The position numbers and the translations under genes are program-made. Under the pieces are notes generated by a model. It saw only the letters and a program-made list of their open reading frames with translations. It was not told the origin of the DNA and did no database searches. From the NCBI GenBank assembly GCA_937915865.1, contig CALGIG010000075.1:1-64000 (forward strand): a DNA stretch of 64,000 nucleotides. Direction: 5' to 3'. Below are positions 10,701 through 18,704 of this stretch, piece after piece; positions within the stretch are counted from its first letter, which is position 1, and each line of letters starts with the position of its first letter. Source of the DNA: an uncultured Prolixibacteraceae bacterium (GTDB lineage Bacteria > Bacteroidota > Bacteroidia > Bacteroidales > Prolixibacteraceae).

Positions 10701-11266
10701 TACGGCATAATATTTTGAATACCATCAAGAATAGAAATACTTAGTTTTCTATCAGTTAAATTGATGAGTTTTGATTTTCGAATAAAACCATACAGGTTAC
10801 TTACGCACCATTGATAACTGAAACTTAATCCGAGATCATGGTTTATTTCTTCGAAAATGATACTATTTCCATAGATATTCTTGTATAGATTACGACTTAT
10901 ATGATAAATTCCTTCATATTTGTTGGAGAGAGGTTCCCATAACGACTGTTTTTGACCGTTATCAACAAGAAGGATAGTTTTACTTCCGGTATTTTCAGAT
11001 GATTCAGTTATTTTGTCGTCAGTGTAATATGGGAATAGTGCAAAGTCGGCATTTTTTCTGCCTGCCGTTATTCCTCCGTTGCTTGATAGGAACATCCAGT
11101 GATTTGAATCGCTTACAATACTCATGAAAAACGGAGGTATTTCATCCACATCGGAGATCATGTAATAGTCGTTTCCATCAATCTTTGTGAACTTACTATT
11201 AGCTTTATTGCCTTCAATTGCTGAAAAAAGATTATTGCCTATATACAAGGAAGTGTGTTCGTTCAT
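7793..11266 (-). CDS. GH94-like glucan phosphorylase, GH149/GH161 type (beta-1,3-glucan)
   Basis: About 1157 residues, with no signal peptide, so cytoplasmic. The overall plan is that of GH94-clan disaccharide/oligosaccharide phosphorylases: an N-terminal beta-sandwich (SSNGGITAGRKNADFALFPYYTDDK), then an (alpha/alpha)6 barrel containing RPEWNDANNALVG. In GH94 relatives the Asp of the WND motif (here ~656) is the general acid. The great length matches the beta-1,3-glucan phosphorylase families GH149 and GH161 rather than ordinary ~800-residue GH94. Neighbouring GH17 and GH30 genes support beta-1,3-glucan: Pi-dependent release of glucose 1-phosphate is the expected reaction. The ATG at 11266 (MNEHTSLYIG) is preferred over an in-frame ATG at 11332, because the longer start would place the upstream inverted repeat inside the gene. 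First gene of the operon. Confidence 0.75.
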   Translation of the reverse strand: MNEHTSLYIGNNLFSAIEGNKANSKFTKIDGNDYYMISDVDEIPPFFMSIVSDSNHWMFLSSNGGITAGRKNADFALFPYYTDDKITESSENTGSKTILLVDNGQKQSLWEPLSNKYEGIYHISRNLYKNIYGNSIIFEEINHDLGLSFSYQWCVSNLYGFIRKSKLINLTDRKLSISILDGIQNIMPYGVACDLQNSTSNLVDAYKRSELIKTSGLGIYALSAIIVDKAEPSEALKANIAWSLGLENANYLFSTRQLKNFRSGLPIKEELDVKAEKGAYLVNAQVELEAYTEKRWMIVANVNQTYSSIVGISQSITSNINLWQLINNDINEGTGRLIALIAASDGLQLTADKLRNGRHFSNTLFNVMRGGIFDNNYQIEQLDFYNYLEKANCSVFKSVEKTIKKLPPVFSYNNLKDIVTQQNDVDFHRLSIEYMPLKFSRRHGDPSRPWNKFSINTHNELDGSKILDYEGNWRDIFQNWEALSLSYPGFIESMILKFLNASTFDGYNPYRITKDGFDWETIEPDNPWSYIGYWGDHQIIYLLKLLEQFECHNPEKLQSLYDKDIFVYANVPYRIKSYHEILENPKDTIVFDAAADHEIRLKKENLGADGALLYTVNGHIHHINFTEKLLATLLAKLSNFIPEAGIWMNTQRPEWNDANNALVGNGVSMVTLFYLRRFLNFLKKEFELTTLSEIRVSQEFVAFFNQISNALAKYKPLLKGKITDRERKLVLDRLAQAGSEYRQQIYQYTFTGNKQTLTVGNISNLIALSLEYIEHTIRANKRNDGLYHSYNLMTLVNHNEITVSYLSEMLEGQVAVLSSGYLSSKEAIDLLNSLKKSQLFRNDQSSYILYPNRELPLFMNKNQVPAFEILKSELLSQLVSNGNQKIIEKDINECFHFNGNFKNATDLRKALTELSDSTYSKLVEKDRELVLAIFEKVFNHKAFTGRSGTFFGYEGLGSIYWHMVSKLQLAVLECCQKAISRKEDASVINNLIAHYYEINEGIGVHKSPQLYGAFPTDPYSHTPEGKGAKQPGMTGQVKEDLLSRFGELGVSVNNGMLVFAPYIIRKNEFLSQPTDFNYININSLEQKISLEKDSLAFTYCQVPVVYKLSDKNKLSIKMVNGLVIDSESFVIDNTISQKIFERTGDVVQIELEWENNS

Positions 11267-11316
11267 TTTGCACAAGTTTATGTTTGTAGTTGTTTCTGAT
11301 TCAAAACTATGAACGC

Positions 11317-11349
11317 TTGTATAGGCTCGCAAAAAAAACGCCTATACAA
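11317..11349. promoter_or_regulatory. Inverted repeat upstream of the beta-glucan operon, candidate operator
   Basis: A perfect 10-bp inverted repeat, ttgtataggc (11317-11326) and gcctatacaa (11340-11349), separated by 13 bp. Further ttgtata/tatacaa copies follow at about 11354-11360 and 11413-11419. It lies about 50 bp upstream of the phosphorylase start and in the 260-bp gap to the membrane-bound HTH regulator, so it is a natural binding site for a dimer of that regulator. I did not find the long repeat upstream of other genes here. Binding is inference. Confidence 0.5.
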
Positions 11350-11526
11350 AAAATATACAAGGCAAAACTTTTATTTTTAATGAAATTATTCTTGAAAATT
11401 CAAGGTAAGTATTTGTATATAAATTATTTATAAAATATTGTTTCTATTTTAAAATGTAGAATAATTATGTATGAAAACAAGAATGTTTAGTTAATGTTAA
11501 GGTAATGTTTAAAGAAGGTATATTGT

Positions 11527-14319
11527 TTAAAGATTCAGTATATACTCAGTAAGGTTCTGTTCGTGGTCAAGTTCCATCTTTTTCCGTAACCTAAATCGTT
11601 TAATTTCTACACTCTGAGACGAAATATTCAGCATTGGGGCAATTTCTTTCGACGACAAGTTAAGCCTAAGATAAACACAAAGCTTTAAATCGTTAGGGGT
11701 TAAGGCAGGATGTGTCTCTTTTAATTTCTTTAAAAAATCACGGTCTGTTTTGTTGAAAGCTTCCTGAAACACTTCCCAATCGCTGTTCCCATTCAGGTTA
11801 TCTTCTATGATTTTTAAGGCCGATACAACATTCGGATTTTTTTGTTTTAGCTCAAGCTCAATCTGGTTTAATAGCTCATTTTTTTTGATTATAGACATTG
11901 CCGATGTGACTAGCTCCTGACTTTTTGTTTCAATCTCGTTTTTTAGGTTCTCATTGCGTAGTTTTATCAGATTTGCCTCATTTTCAATTTGTAACATTAA
12001 AAGCTCTTTTTGTTTTTCGCATTCAATCTTTTGTTCTTGCCGGCGATACCGTAATTTATATATGTAGTTAATCGAAGCTACCAGGGCCATAAAAAACAGA
12101 AAATAGAATATTATTGCCCACATCGATAAATACCAGGGGTAAGCGATTGAGAAAGAATAGCTGGCAACATTGGATGATATATTGTTCCCTATTTTACCTC
12201 TTACCTTGAACGTATAATTTCCGGGAGGTAGGTTTTTAAATGCAGCAATTGGGTCTTCACTCCAGGAACTCCATTTGTTGTATAGCCCTTCTAATTTATA
12301 TTGATACTGGGTTTGAAAAAAACTACAGTATGCCGGTAGATTAAACTTAAAGCTAATGTTGTTTTCGTTTGAATCAAACCGATACGATTTTTCACTGTAA
12401 GGTACCGGTTGGGTGATTCCATCTATCCTGCTTTTTAAAACCGAATTAATCAGAACGGGATATTTTTCTTCTATAATTTTATTCAGATCGAACAAAATGT
12501 ATCCACTGGTACTGCCTGTCAGATAGGTATCGTGATTTAAGGAGAGTATATTTTCATATCCAACGACATTATTCCTCAACGAAAATGGTAAGGGTATGTG
12601 GGTTACAGTTAGGTTATTATCAATTAATCCCTTCGAGAACATCAGGATGTTCCGGTTGGTGAATGCCCAAAGTCTTTGACCTTCATCATTAATTAGTTTC
12701 CCCGAAGAATATGAATCGTTGATAAATGCCAGTCTTGTAAGTAATGTATCTTTTTGGAATTGCTTTTTTTGTTGGTCATAGATATAAAAGCCAGAATCTC
12801 CGAAGTAGAATAATTTTCCATTATATGTTGCAATGCTCGATTTAAAGCTTCGGGGAGCACTTGTTTCAAAGGATACTTTCTCAACTTTTCTGAAATCGGC
12901 TGCTACTTTGAGTCGAATAATGCCTTGATATTCATGGTTTATGAATATTTGATTGTCTGGTAGTATTTCAAAATATCTGCATGATACATCGAATCCTTCT
13001 ATTTTGTTTCGGTATTGCCAGTGATTGTTGATTTTCTCCAGAATATGTAATCCTTCGAAATTGCCCTGAATGAGCAGATTATTATTGTTAACGGTTTTTA
13101 TATCCCAACTTCCCAAAACATGACTAATGAGGCTGGCTTTATTGCCGTTAATCAAAAATGTTCCCGAATTATGGCAGCAGAATAATTCGCCACGAATAAC
13201 TTTCAAATTCCAAACCTGACCTTTTGTGTTTTCTATGAGTTCAAATTCACCTGGTTCCCCGAACCGCTTAGCAAACAACCCCTGGTTTGTTCCTAAATAA
13301 AGATAACCGTTATGAAAGGAAGCCGTATATATCGAACCCAAGTTACCGTTAGTATCATTAAAAATTTTAAAGAACGAATTCCTGTTAATGACACTTATTC
13401 CGTTATCCAGCCCAAGCCATACGTTATTATAGCTGTCCTGAAAAATCGAAAGAATGGTGTTGTTCTGAAGTCCTTTTGTTTTGTTGATGTGTTCCAATAT
13501 TTCACCTTCTGACGATAAATGGAAAATACCGTTGGCTATCGTTCCCAGAATAAAACTGCCATCGTTTAACTGTAAACTGCTATAAACACTTAACTTGTCG
13601 AGAATCGCTGAAGAACCTGTTTGCCATTTATCGACTATTTCATTTTTCAACGAGAAAAAACCTTTATCCTGGGTCTCAACCAGTAATTTGTCGAAATATG
13701 GGAAAATATTGATAATGATATTCTCTTGAAACAATGTTGCTCCTGAAACCAGTTTGGGCTGACCATTTTCAAGTTCAAAAATTCCTACATCTTTCTTTTG
13801 AAAATAGAGTTGATCGTTGACTTTGAAAATTTTTGTCAGATTTGGAATTGATGTAATGATTTGATAGCTATCCTTTTCTTTATCGTAAATATATATGCTG
13901 TGCAACGATTGAAACAGAATCCACTGGTGGTAAAATACAATTTTCCAGAATTGTTCGTCTTTCTGAAGTTTGTCTTTAATCTTTTCACTAAGTGAAGTAT
14001 ATTCCAGGTTTTGAAATTTATCTTTTTGCCAATAACCAAACTCCATATAACAACCGGTGTAAATTTTGTTCTCCTGAACATTTACCGATCTCATAATTGT
14101 ATGGTTTGGTGTTGGATATAGTTTCCAACTGGCGCCATTATATTCAATAAGACCTTTGTTGTTGGCGATATATATATTGTTATCGCCTGATTGGCAAATA
14201 GCCCAGTTTTGAGTTTCGCCCTGATAGGTTTCCGGTGGAAAATTATAAATAGGTGGCAATTCTTGGCCGTAGGCCATAGAGAAAGTTAGTGTTAACAACA
14301 ATACGATTAGACGTGGCAT
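11527..14319 (-). CDS. Membrane-spanning sensor/regulator: beta-propeller, Y_Y_Y domain, LuxR-type HTH
   Basis: A 930-residue one-component regulator. It has a signal peptide (to AYGQ), about 650 residues of Reg_prop-like beta-propeller repeats (NVWLGLDNGISVINR, NGYLYLGTNQGLF), a Y_Y_Y domain ending in PGNYTFKVRGK, one membrane helix (~727-752), a long coiled coil, and a C-terminal LuxR-like HTH (~876-913: SSKEIAPMLNISSQSVEIKRFRLRKK). No histidine kinase or receiver domain is present, unlike full hybrid two-component systems. The periplasmic propeller should sense an oligosaccharide and the HTH should act on DNA directly. It is codirectional with and just upstream of the beta-glucan operon, so that operon is its likely target. 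Confidence 0.88.
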   Translation of the reverse strand: MPRLIVLLLTLTFSMAYGQELPPIYNFPPETYQGETQNWAICQSGDNNIYIANNKGLIEYNGASWKLYPTPNHTIMRSVNVQENKIYTGCYMEFGYWQKDKFQNLEYTSLSEKIKDKLQKDEQFWKIVFYHQWILFQSLHSIYIYDKEKDSYQIITSIPNLTKIFKVNDQLYFQKKDVGIFELENGQPKLVSGATLFQENIIINIFPYFDKLLVETQDKGFFSLKNEIVDKWQTGSSAILDKLSVYSSLQLNDGSFILGTIANGIFHLSSEGEILEHINKTKGLQNNTILSIFQDSYNNVWLGLDNGISVINRNSFFKIFNDTNGNLGSIYTASFHNGYLYLGTNQGLFAKRFGEPGEFELIENTKGQVWNLKVIRGELFCCHNSGTFLINGNKASLISHVLGSWDIKTVNNNNLLIQGNFEGLHILEKINNHWQYRNKIEGFDVSCRYFEILPDNQIFINHEYQGIIRLKVAADFRKVEKVSFETSAPRSFKSSIATYNGKLFYFGDSGFYIYDQQKKQFQKDTLLTRLAFINDSYSSGKLINDEGQRLWAFTNRNILMFSKGLIDNNLTVTHIPLPFSLRNNVVGYENILSLNHDTYLTGSTSGYILFDLNKIIEEKYPVLINSVLKSRIDGITQPVPYSEKSYRFDSNENNISFKFNLPAYCSFFQTQYQYKLEGLYNKWSSWSEDPIAAFKNLPPGNYTFKVRGKIGNNISSNVASYSFSIAYPWYLSMWAIIFYFLFFMALVASINYIYKLRYRRQEQKIECEKQKELLMLQIENEANLIKLRNENLKNEIETKSQELVTSAMSIIKKNELLNQIELELKQKNPNVVSALKIIEDNLNGNSDWEVFQEAFNKTDRDFLKKLKETHPALTPNDLKLCVYLRLNLSSKEIAPMLNISSQSVEIKRFRLRKKMELDHEQNLTEYILNL

Positions 14320-14502
14320 TTAAACAAAATTTATGCTAAATAAAAGTTTAATTATACATAAAATTAATATTTTTTTACTAATGCTTTCAAATTTAATAAA
14401 GTTTTTAAAAACAAGTAATTGAAAAATCAAGTCTGTTAATTAAAATATTTTTGATATTTAACTATATGTCAGTTTGTTTGAAGATTGATTGGTTCTATTT
14501 GC
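14320..14502. other. AT-rich intergenic gap
   Basis: A 183-bp, very AT-rich spacer between the regulator gene and the GH43 gene. It must hold the regulator promoter and the GH43 3' end. I see no clear TAnnTTTG box, hairpin terminator or repeat in it. Confidence 0.5.
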
Positions 14503-15531
14503 TTATTTTATTGTTTCAAGGCTCCATTTGTCAAACCACTTAATTTCTGGCTTGTCGCCTGTCATTTGTAATGGTAACCAGATATATCGAGAATCTTCGA
14601 GATTGGTTTTGTCCCATCTATCTGCCATAAAGATGAATAAATCAGTCTTCCCGCTAACTGGAAGTACATAAGTACTTTGCGAAGTGAATGTTTTGTCAGC
14701 GTTTTTGCCAACGCATGGGTTACCAATCATATTCCAATTTCCTAAAACTGTTTCAGCAACGGCATAACTAGCTGCGTTAGAGTCCCATCCTGTGCAGCCG
14801 GAGGTAATAAGATAATATCTATTGTTATGTTTAAATACTGCCGGTGCTTCTCTGCTCTGATCAATAAAAATGCGTTTTTCAGTTCCCGAAGGTTTCATGT
14901 AATCGTCGGTAAGCAGGCTAATGTGCATAGTAGCATTGTTTTCTGATGAGAAAATTTGATAAGCTTTGCCATCGTCGTCTTTAAAAAGCGTCATATCGCG
15001 GCTCATCTGATTGTTTGGCCGAACACTGCCTTGGTAAGTATACGGGCCTTCTGGTTTATCGCTTATTGCAACTCCTGCGCGGGCATACATGTAATCTTCA
15101 GAGTCGATATGCATCCACATTACAAATTTTTTGGTTTTTTCGTTGTAAATTACTTTTGGTCGTTCTATTACTTTACTGAAATGAATATCGCTTGATTTAT
15201 CAGTTTTATTGGGTTGAAGCGCTACTCCTTCAAATTTCCAGTCGAGCAGATTTTTAGAAGAATAGCACGAAATGCCACCGGCATCGGTACGATAACATTC
15301 CCAACTGGTAATGTATGGAACACGCCAGGTTTTACCGTTTTTAATTTCTCCGTACCAATAATAAGTACCATTATGGTATAAAATTCCACCGCCATGTGCA
15401 TTTATTGGCTTCCCGGTGGTATCCGTCCATACCATTCCCGGTGCGAAATTTTTGGTTGATAAAGGCTGGCTCTTCCCATTTACTGTCACTAAAAATGACA
15501 TTATTATCATAAGTAAAGCTGGTTTTTTCAT
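14503..15531 (-). CDS. GH43 family glycosidase (exo-beta-1,3-galactanase-like subfamily)
   Basis: A 342-residue exported five-bladed propeller enzyme with a signal peptide (MKKPALLMIIMSFLVTVNGKS). The start of the mature protein, INAHGGGILYHNGTYYWYGE, resembles the GH43_24/GH43_34 group (exo-beta-1,3-galactanases and relatives) rather than beta-xylosidases. The catalytic acid region SRDMTLFKDDDGKAY and FKHNNRYYLITSGCTGWDSN are also typical. Side-chain or galactan removal from plant or algal arabinogalactan is plausible. It follows the M64 peptidase gene by 19 bp, so the two are probably cotranscribed, which would suit a glycoprotein such as arabinogalactan protein. Confidence 0.85.
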   Translation of the reverse strand: MKKPALLMIIMSFLVTVNGKSQPLSTKNFAPGMVWTDTTGKPINAHGGGILYHNGTYYWYGEIKNGKTWRVPYITSWECYRTDAGGISCYSSKNLLDWKFEGVALQPNKTDKSSDIHFSKVIERPKVIYNEKTKKFVMWMHIDSEDYMYARAGVAISDKPEGPYTYQGSVRPNNQMSRDMTLFKDDDGKAYQIFSSENNATMHISLLTDDYMKPSGTEKRIFIDQSREAPAVFKHNNRYYLITSGCTGWDSNAASYAVAETVLGNWNMIGNPCVGKNADKTFTSQSTYVLPVSGKTDLFIFMADRWDKTNLEDSRYIWLPLQMTGDKPEIKWFDKWSLETIK

Positions 15532-15550
15532 TTAGGTAATGGTTTACTGG

Positions 15551-17032
15551 TTATTTTGAATATTGTTGAATGACGTTTAAAATGCTTCGTTGGCATACTT
15601 TACAGAAAACATTGTGCCGAGTGTACATGATACAATCCAATTGTGGCCGGTATAATCCGGTTGGGTTGTAATTGGCCCCTTCGAAGGCTCCAACTTTATC
15701 TTTATATTTTTCAGTTACGAAAAATTGGTTTTCCTTATTCATCTGGCGAATGAAAAGGTCTTCCATTACGGTTTCGGGTAAATGATTGGCGCGGATACTA
15801 TCACGTTCTTTCTGGATGCTATACCCAAATGTGTCGAAAGCCTTTTTCTCCCATGGCGTAGGTAATGGAGTGTCGTTATCAACCAAATCTTTCCATTTCA
15901 GGTTTTGTTTATCAAAAAGGGCGGTAACATTTGTTTCCCAAGGTTCAACAGTTATTTTAGGTATTTCGTAAGCAACTGCCGAAGTGTAATATTCGTCGGC
16001 TAGGGCAGCAATGTGGTGTCCCATCTCGTGTACCATGATGTATTCTGAAAATTTATTGTCAGCCGAAACGGTAGTATATAAATTGTATATTCCACCGCCA
16101 CCATAAGTGCGTTCGTTGATCAGGATAACCATTAAATCGTAAGGAACAGCTGAAGCTACATCGCGAACGGTTTTGTTATCGAATGTAAGGGCATAACGTT
16201 CAGAATCGAAAGTGCTGTAATTAACCGAAAGAGGCGAACGCTTGTAAACCCCATGGTGTGGCTTGTTTACACCCGATTGTTGAGCTGGGGTTTCTACTGC
16301 ACGTATATTAATATTTTTACTTTGCGATTTAAATGGCTCAGTACTTAAAAGGGCATTTGACAGACGTTTGGCATCTTCCCTGAATTTTTTCATTCCGGCA
16401 GTCGAATATCCGTCGCCCAAAATTACAATATCAAGTTTTTCGCTGGCTGGGCCATTTTCTGTAATTATGTCAATTTTTTCGTTGTGGATAAGGTCGGCTG
16501 GAATAACCTGACGGCTGGCAGGATCAATATCTGTATTCCATATTTCTTCAAATTTATTTACCGAATTTCTTTTTTTGATGATTACTGTTACCGGTTTTAG
16601 CGGCCAGGGGAAGCGCAACGATTCGTGAAATGTGCCTTTCACTTTATCAGCTTCGGGCGTTGATTGCCACTCGCCAAAAATGGAAGCAAACCCTCTGGAA
16701 TAGAGTAAAATTCTGGTTTCTTTGTCGATAACTTCGAAAAAGTACGGCCCAAGCTCTAGTTTATCAATTAAAATTGTTCTACTACCGCTCCAGATTCCAT
16801 CTGACAATGCTTTATCCACCGAAAAAACCTCATCATGGGCCGTGCCGGTATGATAGTAATCAAGTCGCATGGTTTTATCATGAAACCATTGGCCGAATGC
16901 TACATTGCCTTTATCGATAGTTTCTGTTTTAACTATTGTTTGTCTGGCGGCGGGTTCAGCAGTTTTTACTTGTGGCGCACGACACGAAAAAATAAACATT
17001 GATAAAATAAGAACTGATGTAATTCGTCTCAT
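15551..17032 (-). CDS. M64 family (IgA-type) metallopeptidase, lipoprotein
   Basis: About 493 residues from the ATG at 17032, which gives a lipoprotein signal (LILSMFIFSC, lipobox Cys ~17). An in-frame ATG at 17065 would only add a hydrophilic tail before the signal. The N-terminal beta-rich M64_N-like domain is followed by the peptidase domain: DIVILGDGYSTAGMKKF, then the zinc motif HEMGHHIAALADEYY (~332). Family members cleave glycoproteins including IgA and mucins. C-terminal Cys residues (QLDCIMYTRHNVFCKVC) are typical of the family. Cotranscription with the GH43 gene points to combined attack on a glycoprotein substrate. Confidence 0.9.
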   Translation of the reverse strand: MRRITSVLILSMFIFSCRAPQVKTAEPAARQTIVKTETIDKGNVAFGQWFHDKTMRLDYYHTGTAHDEVFSVDKALSDGIWSGSRTILIDKLELGPYFFEVIDKETRILLYSRGFASIFGEWQSTPEADKVKGTFHESLRFPWPLKPVTVIIKKRNSVNKFEEIWNTDIDPASRQVIPADLIHNEKIDIITENGPASEKLDIVILGDGYSTAGMKKFREDAKRLSNALLSTEPFKSQSKNINIRAVETPAQQSGVNKPHHGVYKRSPLSVNYSTFDSERYALTFDNKTVRDVASAVPYDLMVILINERTYGGGGIYNLYTTVSADNKFSEYIMVHEMGHHIAALADEYYTSAVAYEIPKITVEPWETNVTALFDKQNLKWKDLVDNDTPLPTPWEKKAFDTFGYSIQKERDSIRANHLPETVMEDLFIRQMNKENQFFVTEKYKDKVGAFEGANYNPTGLYRPQLDCIMYTRHNVFCKVCQRSILNVIQQYSK

Positions 17033-17213
17033 AATGCGGGCTTTTGAAAGGAACAAGTTTAGCAATAAAATACCGGTTAGCGATTGTTTTTTCCTGCCAA
17101 TGTAAATTCAATGTTAGATTGTAAGTGATTTTAAGGCTCCGAAGTTGAACAATCTATTTCAGAATTTGTAATAGTTATATTTTTGTAACCATTATAAAAA
17201 CTGAACAGTTAAA

Positions 17214-17660
17214 ATGGATAAATTAAAAGTTGACCTTATCGCGGAGAATATTATTTCGGTGTATCCTCTGTTGTATAAAACAATTTCAAGGCCCATAAAA
17301 CATCAAACTGCGGTAACTCCTGGTGGAATGTTTGTATTAGGCACTTTAAAAAGAAATGGAATGCAATCCATGTCGGACATAGGGAAATGCCTGGCAATGC
17401 CCAAGCCGCATGTTACAGTTATTGTAGATAAACTGATTGATGAAGGATTTGTTGAACGGCAAAATGATCCTAACGACAGGCGAATCATCAATATTTTGAT
17501 AACAGATAAAGGGATGGACGTTTTTCATGAAATTAAGAAAACCCTGGCTGAGAATATGAAAATCAAACTTTTAAACCTGACTGAAGAGGAACAGGATATA
17601 CTTTCGGTTGCCTCACAACAGGTAAAAGATATTTTATTGTCAATACTATCGAAAGAATAA
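17214..17660 (+). CDS. MarR family transcriptional regulator
   Basis: A 148-residue winged-helix protein. It shows the MarR plan: SMSDIGKCLAMPKPHVTVIVDKLIDEGFVERQNDPNDRRIINILITDKG, where DPNDRR is the wing signature. It heads an operon with emrA-, emrB- and tolC-like genes (33 bp to the next gene). By analogy with EmrR it should repress the pump until an antimicrobial or phenolic ligand binds. No clear operator palindrome was found upstream. Confidence 0.93.
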   Translation: MDKLKVDLIAENIISVYPLLYKTISRPIKHQTAVTPGGMFVLGTLKRNGMQSMSDIGKCLAMPKPHVTVIVDKLIDEGFVERQNDPNDRRIINILITDKGMDVFHEIKKTLAENMKIKLLNLTEEEQDILSVASQQVKDILLSILSKE

Positions 17661-17693
17661 ACCTTTTTTGGAAAACAGATTAAAGAAGAAATT

Positions 17694-18704
17694 ATGGAAA
17701 ACAAACATGTTAAAAAAGAAAAGAGCGGAAAAGTTTACATACCGCTAATTGTAGTGATTGCTTTAGTGCTTGGCGGGGCAATTTATTGGTATATCGATTA
17801 TACCAAATACATTAAAACTGATGATGCAAAGGTTGAAGCTGATTTTGTTTCGGTTAGCCCAAAAATACTGGGCCGCATCAGCCAGTTGTTGGTTGACGAA
17901 GGTGCAACGGTGAAACAAGGACAATTATTGGCTGTATTGGACAGCACCGATATGCTTGCCCAGAAAAACCAGATTGTTACAGCCAAACTACTGGCAGAAA
18001 CATCGGTTACCCAAGCTCAGGCAAAATACCAGTACGACCTTAAAAATATCAAGGTTCTTGAGGTTGGCTTAGCAAAAGCGCAGGAAGATTTTGATCGTGC
18101 AAAGGCCCAGTTTGCTGGCGATGTTATTACGAAAGAACAATTCGAGCACACTAAAAAAGCGCTTGAAACGTCACAGGCCCAACTCGACGCTGCTAAATCG
18201 ATGGCTAAGGTATCGGCTACCCAGATTAAAAGCGCTGAGGCTTCAGTTGAGAATTCGCAGGCTCAGATCAATTTAATTAATACGCAGTTAGGTAATACTA
18301 AACTGTATGCTCCAAGCGAAGGTACAATTGGCAAACGCTGGTTGATGCCTGGCGATGTTGTGCAGCCGGGCCAATCGATATTCGCCATCATTAACGACAA
18401 TAAACTGTGGGTTAGCGTTTTTCTTGAGGAAACCAAACTTGAGAATTTACACGTTGGCCAATCGGTAATTTTTACACTCGATACTTATCCGGGAACAACC
18501 TTTACAGGGAAAATAACAACTCTTGGTTCGAATACTGCTGCACAATTTTCGTTAATTCCAGCCAGTAATGCTTCAGGAAACTTCACCAAAGTAACACAAC
18601 GTGTGCAAATAAAAATTTCGATTGATGGTGCGGCTGATGGGAAAAAACTGGACGACTATCGTATTTTATCTGGGATGTCTGCTGTTGTTAAAATCATCAG
18701 GTAA
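17694..18704 (+). CDS. EmrA/HlyD-type membrane fusion protein of an efflux pump
   Basis: A 336-residue periplasmic adaptor. It has one N-terminal membrane helix (~14-33, VYIPLIVVIALVLGGAIYWY), a biotinyl-lipoyl domain (KTDDAKVEADFVSVSPKILGRI), a long coiled-coil hairpin (~90-200) and a beta-barrel (GTIGKRWLMPGDVVQPGQSIFAIIND). It links the inner-membrane MFS pump and the outer-membrane channel encoded next. Its TAA overlaps the following ATG (TAATG), which indicates translational coupling. Confidence 0.93.
   Translation: MENKHVKKEKSGKVYIPLIVVIALVLGGAIYWYIDYTKYIKTDDAKVEADFVSVSPKILGRISQLLVDEGATVKQGQLLAVLDSTDMLAQKNQIVTAKLLAETSVTQAQAKYQYDLKNIKVLEVGLAKAQEDFDRAKAQFAGDVITKEQFEHTKKALETSQAQLDAAKSMAKVSATQIKSAEASVENSQAQINLINTQLGNTKLYAPSEGTIGKRWLMPGDVVQPGQSIFAIINDNKLWVSVFLEETKLENLHVGQSVIFTLDTYPGTTFTGKITTLGSNTAAQFSLIPASNASGNFTKVTQRVQIKISIDGAADGKKLDDYRILSGMSAVVKIIR

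Noticed and set aside
11267..11332. N-terminal extension of the phosphorylase (22 residues)
   Set aside because: It would overlap the inverted repeat and adds a sequence with no family counterpart. The start at 11266 is preferred.
17178..17185. TATTTTTG -7 box upstream of marR
   Set aside because: The box matches, but there is no TTTG at the usual distance, so I did not list it as a promoter.
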